Under the pieces are notes generated by a model. It was given only the letters and a program-made list of their open reading frames with translations. It ran no database searches and had not been told where the DNA came from. Of a DNA stretch of 64,000 nt, positions 57,562 through 64,000 are shown in pieces (the first letter of the stretch is position 1; every line of letters begins with the position of its first letter). The DNA is from an uncultured Lachnospiraceae bacterium (GTDB taxonomy: Bacteria; Bacillota; Clostridia; Lachnospirales; Lachnospiraceae): NCBI GenBank assembly GCA_934351925.1, contig CAKRJT010000006.1, positions 1 through 64,000 of the forward strand. The letters are read 5' to 3'. The position numbers were made by a program, and so were the translations under genes.

Positions 57562-59640
57562 ATGAAATTTCAGATAAAACATGAGTATGGGAACAGAATG
57601 AGAATACATGTCTGTTCATATCGCATGACCTGTGGGCAGGCGGATATATTACAGTATTATCTGCAGAAGCAGGCAGATATAGAGAGTGCGAAGGTGTACG
57701 ACAGAACCGGTGATGCGGTCATAGAGTATAAGGGAGACAGGGATGAGGTTATAAAGCTTTTAAGAAAGTTTTCCTACGAGAATGAACAGCTTCCTGAGAC
57801 TGTAGCCGGAAATACCGGAAGAAGCTTAAGCCATGAGTATCAGGACAAGCTCTTTGACAAGATAGTATTTCATTATGCGAGAAAATGGTTCCTTCCGTAT
57901 CCGCTAAGAGCGTGTTTTACGGCATATAATGCAGTAAAGTACATTGCGGCGGGAATCAGGTGTCTGTGGAACAGAAAGATAGAGGTTCCGGTGCTTGACG
58001 CTACGGCAATCGGTGTATCGATGCTGAGAGGCGATATCGGAACGGCAGGTTCGATTATGTTCATGCTCGGTATAGGCGAGCTTCTCGAGGAGTGGACACA
58101 CAAGAAGTCGGTTGATGACCTTGCAAGAACGATGTCGCTGAATGTGAGCAGTGTATGGTGCAGGGCAGGGGATGAGCAGGTGCTTGTACCTGTTCATCAG
58201 ATAAAGAAGGGCGACTCCATAATTGTCCGTGTCGGAAATATGATTCCGTTCGACGGAGTTGTAAGAGAGGGCGAGGCAATGGTCAACCAGGCATCGCTCA
58301 CGGGTGAATCCGTACCCGTTGAGAAGAAGCCGGGAACTGCCGTGTATGCCGGAACGGTTGTCGAGGAGGGCGAGCTTGTGATTGAGGTCCAGTCCGTCGG
58401 CGGCAGCAGCAGATATGAGAAGATTGTCACTATGATAGAGGAGTCGGAGAAGCTTAAGTCAGGCGTCGAGAGCAAGGCAGAGCATCTTGCCGACAAGCTT
58501 GTTCCGTACAGTCTCGGTGCGACAGGGCTTGTGTGGCTTCTGACACGCAATACGACAAAGGCACTTGCAGTGTTAATGGTAGATTTCAGTTGTGCACTCA
58601 AGCTTGCCATGCCTGTATCGGTTCTTTCGGCAATCAGGGAGGCGGGCAGCCGTCATCTCACAGTCAAGGGAGGAAAATTCCTTGAGGCTGTGGCAGATGC
58701 TGACACCATTGTGTTCGATAAGACAGGTACGCTCACCAAGGCTCAGCCGACTGTGGCCAAGGTTGTGTCATTTAACGGCGGCAGCGAGGATGAGCTTCTA
58801 AAGATTGCGGCTTGTCTTGAGGAGCATTTCCCTCATTCCATGGCGCGCGCGGTTGTGGAAGCGGCTAAGAACAGGGGAATTGAACACAGCGAGATGCACT
58901 CAAAGGTTGAATATATAGTCGCACACGGAATTGCTTCTGCGATAGGTGACAAGAGGGTTGTCATCGGAAGCGCCCATTTCGTATTTGAGGACGAGAAGGC
59001 GTCGATACCGGAGGATAAGAAGACTCTATATGAGGAGCTTCCGCTTGAGTATTCACATCTTTACCTTGCGATTGACGGAGTGCTTGCGGCGGTTATCTGT
59101 ATCGAGGATCCTGTGCGGGAAGAGGCTGTGGCGGTTATTAGGCAGCTCAAGGCGGCAGGCATATCGAAGGTTGTGATGATGACCGGCGACAGCGAGAGGA
59201 CGGCGGCAGCCATAGCAAAGAAGGTCGGGGTTGACGAGTATTATTCTGAGGTTCTCCCGCAGGATAAGGCAGGCTTCGTTGAGAAGGAAAAGGCAGCGGG
59301 CAGAAGGGTGATAATGATAGGTGACGGAATCAACGATTCGCCTGCACTTTCGGCGGCGGATGTCGGAATTGCCATAAGCGACGGAGCACAGCTTGCGCGT
59401 GAGATTGCGGATATCACAATCGGAGCGGATGACCTGAATGAGCTGGTTACATTAAAGCAGATAAGCGACCTTCTGATGAAGAGAATCCACAGGAATTACA
59501 GAACAATAGTGGGCTTTAACACATTATTGATCGTTCTTGGTGTTGCGGGAGTTATACAGCCTACCACATCGGCACTGTGCCACAACACATCCACCCTGCT
59601 TATCGGAATCAACAGCATGAAAAATCTGCTTCCGCGTTGA
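57562..59640 (+). CDS. P1B-type heavy-metal ATPase with atypical metal motif
   Basis: The 692-residue pump has a poorly conserved N-terminal metal-binding-like fold without CxxC ('IHVCSYRMTCGQADILQYYL'), P-type motifs 'LTGESVPVEKKPG', the phosphorylated Asp in 'IVFDKTGTLTKAQPT' (Asp about 386), 'MMTGDSERTAAAIAKKVGV' and 'IMIGDGINDSPALSAADVG'. The sixth membrane helix carries 'DFSCALKLAMPVSVLSA' in place of the usual CPC, so the first ligand is Ser and the proline is moved. This resembles the divergent group paired with DUF6110. The metal cannot be named; Mn, Fe or Zn are possible. It is expressed with DUF6110. Confidence 0.9.
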   Translation: MKFQIKHEYGNRMRIHVCSYRMTCGQADILQYYLQKQADIESAKVYDRTGDAVIEYKGDRDEVIKLLRKFSYENEQLPETVAGNTGRSLSHEYQDKLFDKIVFHYARKWFLPYPLRACFTAYNAVKYIAAGIRCLWNRKIEVPVLDATAIGVSMLRGDIGTAGSIMFMLGIGELLEEWTHKKSVDDLARTMSLNVSSVWCRAGDEQVLVPVHQIKKGDSIIVRVGNMIPFDGVVREGEAMVNQASLTGESVPVEKKPGTAVYAGTVVEEGELVIEVQSVGGSSRYEKIVTMIEESEKLKSGVESKAEHLADKLVPYSLGATGLVWLLTRNTTKALAVLMVDFSCALKLAMPVSVLSAIREAGSRHLTVKGGKFLEAVADADTIVFDKTGTLTKAQPTVAKVVSFNGGSEDELLKIAACLEEHFPHSMARAVVEAAKNRGIEHSEMHSKVEYIVAHGIASAIGDKRVVIGSAHFVFEDEKASIPEDKKTLYEELPLEYSHLYLAIDGVLAAVICIEDPVREEAVAVIRQLKAAGISKVVMMTGDSERTAAAIAKKVGVDEYYSEVLPQDKAGFVEKEKAAGRRVIMIGDGINDSPALSAADVGIAISDGAQLAREIADITIGADDLNELVTLKQISDLLMKRIHRNYRTIVGFNTLLIVLGVAGVIQPTTSALCHNTSTLLIGINSMKNLLPR

Positions 59641-59664
59641 GAAGAACGGATTTGATAAAAAGTA

Positions 59665-59678
59665 AAATCCGCGGATTT
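59665..59678. promoter_or_regulatory. 14-bp perfect palindrome
   Basis: AAATCCGCGGATTT, 25 bp after the ATPase stop. It may be an operator for the MATE gene downstream or a weak terminator stem; the 245-bp gap shows no other clear signal. Confidence 0.35.
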
Positions 59679-59885
59679 GGGAAAAATCATGTGGAAGCAG
59701 GGATTATTATCTGATATAATAAGCATCAGAATGAAAAGCAGATATGCTGTCCGGCACAGTGGACTGTCCGATTGATACTACCAAAAAGTAGAAATAGTGC
59801 AATTTTAACATAATATTCTACAAGAAATATACAGGAATGTGTCGTATGATGATGTCAAAAGGTATCAATATTTAAGGAGAATGAC

Positions 59886-61208
59886 ATGGCAGCCGGAAGA
59901 AAATCATTGGCACAGCTATCTGTGCCGATATGTTTGGAAACTTTATTTTATATGCTTTCAGGTATGGTCGATACACTTATGCTATCATCAGTAAGTGATC
60001 AGGCTGTGGGAGCAGTGGGAACAGCGAACACATATATAGGTGTTTTTATTATCATGTTCGGGGTAATATCATCGGGTATGGTGGCAGTCATGTCACAGAA
60101 TATCGGAGCGGGAAGACCCGGAATTGCATATCAGGCAAGACAGCTTGGATTGATGTTTAATGCGCTGATAGGCGTGCTGATGTCTATTATCCTTGCCTTT
60201 TTCTCCGGCGGAATACTTAGAATGGTAAGCATTGCCCCGGCGCTGTTTGAGCCGGCACAGACATACCTTAGAATTGTTGGAGGCACATGCTTTTTAAATG
60301 CGCTTATTCCTATTTTTTCCAGTTATTTGAGAGTGTTCGGATATACGAAGCACTCCTTAATAGGAACGGTTGTCGGAAACGCCATTAATATAATACTTAA
60401 TTCGGTATTTCTGTTCGTGTTTAACTGGGGCGTAATGGGAGTTGCCGTTGCCACGGTCATTTCAAGGATTGTAAATCTTATCATTGTAGCGGTGATGGGG
60501 GCTGTGCTTATTAAGGCAAAGCAGAATCCTGAGCGTATTCCGGCAGGAAGAATACTGGCTCAGATTGTCAGGATAGGCTTTCCATCCGCGCTTGAAACAG
60601 CGCTCTACAATGTAGCGATGACACTTATAGTCCGTTTTATGAATCAGATGGATTCGGACGGAATGAATGTTACTGCCCGTTCCTATACCATGCAGATTGC
60701 CAATTTCTCGTACTGTGTCGGAGCTGCGCTTGCACAGGCCAATGCCATTATGACCGGCTGGCGGATCGGGGCAAAGGAGTATGAGGAATGTGACAGAGGT
60801 ACAAGAAAGGCTGTTATATATGGACTTATAACAGCTACCTGCTTTTCTGTGACATTTGCATTGTCCGGACGTTTTATAGTCCATATATTCACGGATGACG
60901 CGCAGATGATAAATCTTGTGGTGAAGCTGCTGGTGGTGGATATATTCCTGGAATTCGGAAGGGTGACGAACCTTGTATACGGTCAGGCATTAAAGACCAG
61001 CGGGGATGCGGTTTTCCCGGTTATAATGGGTGCGATATTCATGTACCTGTTCGCAGTCGGCGGAACATATCTGTTTGGAATACACATGGGGCTTCAGGCA
61101 TTAGGAGCATATATTGCCATGGCATCTGATGAGTGTGCGAGAGCCGTCGGAATGGTGCTTAGATGGAAGAGCGGAAAATGGAAGGGTAAGAGTCTTGTAG
61201 AATTGTAG
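59886..61208 (+). CDS. MATE-family efflux transporter
   Basis: AAGGAG stands 6 bp before ATG 59886. The 440-residue protein has about 12 membrane helices and MATE landmarks: 'IPLETLFYMLSGMVDTLMLS'-like start ('VPICLETLFYMLSGMVDTLM'), 'AVGAVGTANTYIGVFIIMFG', 'LRVFGYTKHSLIGTVVGNAI' and, in the second half, 'IGFPSALETALYNVAMTLIV' and 'SYCVGAALAQANAIMTG'. It exports drugs or metabolites using Na+ or H+. The AraC gene begins 8 bp after its stop, so the two form an operon. Confidence 0.93.
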   Translation: MAAGRKSLAQLSVPICLETLFYMLSGMVDTLMLSSVSDQAVGAVGTANTYIGVFIIMFGVISSGMVAVMSQNIGAGRPGIAYQARQLGLMFNALIGVLMSIILAFFSGGILRMVSIAPALFEPAQTYLRIVGGTCFLNALIPIFSSYLRVFGYTKHSLIGTVVGNAINIILNSVFLFVFNWGVMGVAVATVISRIVNLIIVAVMGAVLIKAKQNPERIPAGRILAQIVRIGFPSALETALYNVAMTLIVRFMNQMDSDGMNVTARSYTMQIANFSYCVGAALAQANAIMTGWRIGAKEYEECDRGTRKAVIYGLITATCFSVTFALSGRFIVHIFTDDAQMINLVVKLLVVDIFLEFGRVTNLVYGQALKTSGDAVFPVIMGAIFMYLFAVGGTYLFGIHMGLQALGAYIAMASDECARAVGMVLRWKSGKWKGKSLVEL

Positions 61209-61216
61209 GAGAGCTT

Positions 61217-62074
61217 ATGTACTTTGAATTAAAGGAAAATAAACCACATGGTACAAAGGACGACCCCTTTAGCACATATCATATATGGAACTCGGGCCGG
61301 TCGTTTCAGATACCTGTACATTGGCATGATGAGCTTGAGATTATATATGTAAAAAGTGGTTGTCTTACTGTAAATATATCGGGAGAGAGCTACATAGGTA
61401 AACCCGGGGATGCGTTTGTCGTGTCGCCGGGTAATCTGCATCTCATGGGTGCACAGACCGGGGCGGTGGACTATTTTACTTTTCTGTTTCCGCTGAAATA
61501 TATATCCTTTCGTTCGGATGACCTGTTAGATGAGAGCCTGCTTGAACCGCTAAGCAGCGGACAACTGATGATAAGTCCAAGAATAGGGGATGCGGCAGGC
61601 AGGCTGTGTGAGCAGCTTGCTGATATATATATGGAAAAAAAAGAAGGGGCTGGGGCGGATATAGCCACGCAGATAAGGATAAAGATAGTCCTTTTGCAGT
61701 TTATTCTTGAAATGTGGAATAAGGGGCTGGTGGTGGAAAATGATACAAGCGGCAGGAACACCGTGGAAAAGGAGATGGTTTCGTACATACAGCAGAACTA
61801 TACGGGGACGATATCGTTAAAGGAATTTGGGGAACAGTTCCACCTTTCGGAAAAATACATATCGCGGTATTTTAAGGAGCATTTTCACATTACGCTGTCG
61901 CAATATGTAACCTATTTAAGACTGGAGCACGCGAAACAATTGCTGCAGGACACGGACATTCCTATTACGGAGATAGCACTGCAGAGCGGGTATCAGAATG
62001 TGAGCTATTTTATCAGAAGCTTCAAGAAGACATACGGGGTGTCCCCGTTGAAGTACAGGAAAAACAAGCTTTAA
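61217..62074 (+). CDS. AraC-family regulator coupled to MATE transporter
   Basis: TAGGAGAG precedes ATG 61217. The 285-residue protein has an N-terminal cupin sensor ('FQIPVHWHDELEIIYVKSGC', 'GKPGDAFVVSPGNLHLMGA') with the metal/sugar-site His pattern, and C-terminal AraC units ('ISLKEFGEQFHLSEKYISRY', 'IPITEIALQSGYQNVSYFIR', 'FKKTYGVSPLKYRKN'). It probably regulates the MATE gene cotranscribed with it. The ligand is unknown. Confidence 0.92.
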   Translation: MYFELKENKPHGTKDDPFSTYHIWNSGRSFQIPVHWHDELEIIYVKSGCLTVNISGESYIGKPGDAFVVSPGNLHLMGAQTGAVDYFTFLFPLKYISFRSDDLLDESLLEPLSSGQLMISPRIGDAAGRLCEQLADIYMEKKEGAGADIATQIRIKIVLLQFILEMWNKGLVVENDTSGRNTVEKEMVSYIQQNYTGTISLKEFGEQFHLSEKYISRYFKEHFHITLSQYVTYLRLEHAKQLLQDTDIPITEIALQSGYQNVSYFIRSFKKTYGVSPLKYRKNKL

Positions 62075-62120
62075 GTTTTGCAAACACAAGTATTATATTG
62101 GAAATCAAAGTATATTATGA

Positions 62121-62179
62121 CAGCCTGCACATACGGGAAATTGTTCCGCTCAACTCTGTATCCGGGTTGTGTTTATTAA
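62121..62179 (+). pseudogene. Fossil of the 3' end of the FG-GAP gene
   Basis: The last 14 codons, 62138-62179, read 'KLFRSTLYPGCVY' and a stop, against 'KLFRSTLYPGCIY' and a stop at the end of the FG-GAP gene (9066). Similarity continues upstream to CAGCCTGCACATACGG (compare CAGCTTGCACAGACGG) with a 1-bp deletion. Beyond that the match is lost. The lipoprotein gene follows both, so this is what remains of the upstream neighbour after duplication of the pair. Confidence 0.8.
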
Positions 62180-62195
62180 AAGCTTAAGAAAGGTA

Positions 62196-62225
62196 TTGAA
62201 TTTACAGTGCTGTGTGTTGTATAAT
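62196..62225 (+). promoter_or_regulatory. Promoter of lipoprotein gene, copy 2
   Basis: TTGAAT (62196-62201), 18-bp spacer, TATAAT (62220-62225), the same layout as copy 1 at 9103-9132. Confidence 0.8.
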
Positions 62226-62304
62226 TGCGGAATGAAAATTACATACCGATATCGATTACGGTTAGGTAAATGGTTTTCAAATACAAACCAGAGAGGTAAA
62301 ATGT

Positions 62305-63120
62305 ATGAAGAAGATGCTTAAGAAAATTGTTGCGGTTATGCTTGCTGCAACACTGGTAATCAGTCTGGCAGGCTGCAGCAGTTCGGATGAGAACAGCAAG
62401 AAGAAGCAGGCAACTGATGCTTTCAATGACACAGCGGCCGAGTTCAATAAGGTTGCAGCACTTGTGAACGAAAATGCAGCGGTAATTGATGAGGATACGA
62501 TAAGCACATTTCAGGAGATGTCCTCCGTATTGTCAGAGTATACTGAGCTCCTCAGTCAGGACACTGTTCTTGATGATGCAAAGTATGATGAGATGATAGA
62601 GTGGTTCGCATCTGTTGACAGCTGGACTAAGGAAGCAGAGGCTGCAATCAACGATATGATTAATGCTGCAAATGCAAGCACGGAACAGGCTGGAACGGTA
62701 GAGACGGATGAGACGACAGGCAGCGATGAGAATGTTGCAGATGGCGGCATACCTGCTGTACTTTCCAACTACGAGGCGTATGCAGTTGAGGATCTCACAT
62801 GGTCATGCTGGGAGCTTAACGGAGGATATGCGGATGGAGTTGAGATGAATGAAGCCGCTGTTGAGAAGGTAAAGGAGCAGCTCGGCGGAAGCTTTGAGAT
62901 AAGATTCTATGAGAACAACGTAGTCAGCGCTTACAGCAACGGAAATGAGGCAGAGGGAGCCTATGAGCTTTTAGAGGACGATTATGTGGTTCACATGGTA
63001 TTTGACAATGCCGAGTTCTACGGAATTATGACACAGTCAGGCGATGACGTTATTTTCGTTATATCCAATGTCACCTCACCTGATATAGCGCTTTACCTTA
63101 CATATTTTGAGGAAGGCTGA
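62305..63120 (+). CDS. Lipoprotein of unknown function, copy 2
   Basis: GAGAGG lies 8 bp before ATG 62305. The 271-residue product has the lipoprotein signal 'MKKMLKKIVAVMLAATLV' and 'SLAGCSSS' (Cys24) and is the same length as copy 1 at 9214, with most residues identical: 'AFNDTAAEFNKVAALVNENA', 'LDDAKYDEMIEWFASVDSWT', 'YGIMTQSGDDVIFVISNVTS'. The Thr/Glu-rich linker around residues 130-150 is the most changed part. Promoter, terminator and an upstream gene end were duplicated with it. The two proteins may differ in regulation or partner. The family is not known to me. Confidence 0.85.
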   Translation: MKKMLKKIVAVMLAATLVISLAGCSSSDENSKKKQATDAFNDTAAEFNKVAALVNENAAVIDEDTISTFQEMSSVLSEYTELLSQDTVLDDAKYDEMIEWFASVDSWTKEAEAAINDMINAANASTEQAGTVETDETTGSDENVADGGIPAVLSNYEAYAVEDLTWSCWELNGGYADGVEMNEAAVEKVKEQLGGSFEIRFYENNVVSAYSNGNEAEGAYELLEDDYVVHMVFDNAEFYGIMTQSGDDVIFVISNVTSPDIALYLTYFEEG

Positions 63121-63256
63121 TAGAGTCTGAATCAGAGAAATATGCTCTGAAGCAATTTTGTCGGAAGCACGGCCGCACACGCAGCGATGGTTATTCCTCT
63201 CGAGATTTTTGACAGCGCGGAATATAATAAAATGCACAGCTGAGCAGTATTGATAG

Positions 63257-63289
63257 AATCACGACCGATCTAACAGGTCGTGATTTTTT
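63257..63289 (+). terminator. Terminator of lipoprotein copy 2
   Basis: AATCACGACC (63257-63266) with GGTCGTGATT (63276-63285) and TTTT, the same arms as copy 1. Some 135 bp not present in copy 1 separate it from the stop codon. Between it and the chemoreceptor start (63495) I see only AT-rich sequence. Confidence 0.9.
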
Positions 63290-63494
63290 CGTTTATTCCG
63301 AACGTAAATGAGACTGAAAGATATCCAATGGAAATTTAATATATTTTTAATTGATTTTTTAATAAAAGCATGGTATCATCACTTAACTTAAAGAGAAATA
63401 ACCATCGGCTTGGAGTTATTAATGCTGAAGCCCTGTGGCATTTAATCTTAAAACTCAAATCGAAAGGAAAAAAACAAAGGAAGGGAAAGTTATT

Positions 63495-64000
63495 ATGGAA
63501 AAGCTCAGAAAATTTATAGTTAACTTGAAGGTAGCAGGAAAGTTGAAAGCATACCGGGTGACGGTGCTCGCTATGACAGTATTCTTAGTGGCTGTGGCAC
63601 TTATCTCAACCTTGGTGATACGCTCCAACGTAAAGAAGATTACGGCTGTATGGTCCCCGGCAATAGGGTATATACAGGAGATGGAGACTTTGACCACCGA
63701 ATACAGAGTTAAGCAGTACCAGCATCTTGTGGAATCGGATGCCGCTGTCATGACCGCCTGTGAGAAGGAGCTTGAGAGCATATCAGGACAGATTACTGAG
63801 AATGGCAAGGCGTTAGGTGAAATAATCAATTCTAATGCAATTGCACGAAAAGGACAGGCCGATTACGATAAGGCAAACGCCGCATGGGAGGACTATAAGT
63901 CCTTCTCGGAAGAGATAATACGGCTGAGCACCGCCGGAAAACAGGCTGAGGCATCAGATATTATGACGGGAAGCGCGTATGAAAAGTATACATCATTCAG
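63495..64000 (+). CDS. Methyl-accepting chemotaxis protein, N-terminal part (runs off window)
   Basis: AAGGAAGGGAAAG precedes ATG 63495 and the frame stays open to the window edge (168 codons). It has a membrane helix 'VLAMTVFLVAVALISTLVIR' and then an extracellular four-helix-bundle sensor of the 4HB_MCP type ('SPAIGYIQEMETLTTEYRVK', 'DYDKANAAWEDYKSFSEEII'). The length and design fit a chemoreceptor whose HAMP and signalling domains lie outside the window. This implies that the organism is motile. The ligand is unknown. Confidence 0.8.
   Translation, partial: MEKLRKFIVNLKVAGKLKAYRVTVLAMTVFLVAVALISTLVIRSNVKKITAVWSPAIGYIQEMETLTTEYRVKQYQHLVESDAAVMTACEKELESISGQITENGKALGEIINSNAIARKGQADYDKANAAWEDYKSFSEEIIRLSTAGKQAEASDIMTGSAYEKYTSF

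Noticed and set aside
63361..63430. Sigma-28 flagellar promoter before the chemoreceptor
   Set aside because: TTAAAG and ATCGGCT are present but the spacing and the GCCGATAA box do not fit.
1..64000. tRNA, rRNA, CRISPR arrays, complete insertion sequences, replication origin
   Set aside because: I looked for cloverleaf-like ends, repeated spacers of constant length and intact transposases and saw none; without a search program short or diverged RNA genes could be missed.

Overview
The window reads as chromosomal DNA of a motile, saccharolytic, anaerobic member of the Lachnospiraceae (Bacillota, Clostridia). The basis is the mix of genes: a hybrid cluster protein, cytoplasmic glycosidases of families GH3, GH32, GH43-like and GH27, DUF6110 beside a P1B ATPase, heterodimeric ABC exporters under MarR control, GGDEF proteins, a chemoreceptor, and strong GGAGG ribosome binding sites. 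The genus cannot be resolved by eye. Coding density is high. I saw no tRNA, rRNA or CRISPR array.

Layout. 1-1500: mobile-element debris, namely an ORF6N protein with a likely internal deletion and a serine recombinase broken into three frames. 1581-7603: a compact peptide-natural-product locus with a LytTR-PAS regulator, a 37-residue glycine-rich precursor behind a good promoter and followed by its own terminator, a small membrane-anchored protein, an HPr-kinase-like protein, a PqqD-like protein, an S26-type peptidase, an ABC exporter and a nucleotidyltransferase. This is close to the kinase/nucleotidyltransferase lasso-peptide cassettes of Bacillota, but no cyclase is present. 7747-20720: a carbohydrate region with an FG-GAP protein, a lipoprotein, GH3, an esterase, a CHASE-type GGDEF protein, GH43-like and GH32 enzymes and two LysR regulators. 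20976-30594: metabolic and housekeeping genes, including a MetE-like protein, an AraC regulator, an alkaline-phosphatase-fold enzyme, a methyltransferase, a nitroreductase, a sigma/anti-sigma pair and Hcp. 30675-36197: a YjbR-MGMT fusion, a heterodimeric exporter with marR, and an acetyltransferase. 36527-40783: an alcohol dehydrogenase, an M20 hydrolase, an unknown protein and a D-2-hydroxyacid dehydrogenase. 40886-43337: an AT-rich two-component system plus a secreted protein, probably acquired. 43752-54739: MetY, a lipoprotein, a C69 dipeptidase, an esterase, AraC with an alpha-galactosidase, an AAA ATPase, and mgtE with an elaborate leader. 54788-64000: a GGDEF protein, a YgjP-like peptidase, DUF6110 with a P1B ATPase, a MATE pump, AraC, a second copy of the lipoprotein, and the start of a chemoreceptor.

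Three non-coding signals stand out. (i) A structured leader RNA occurs twice, before the GH3 gene and before a GGDEF gene. It has compensatory base changes in two helices and a conserved possible pseudoknot directly before the ribosome binding site. (ii) A roughly 300-bp element with long inverted arms has a half copy 10.7 kb away. (iii) The lipoprotein gene was duplicated with its promoter, its terminator and the last codons of its upstream neighbour, so the second copy is preceded by a recognisable gene fossil.

All calls come from reading the sequence; no database search was run.
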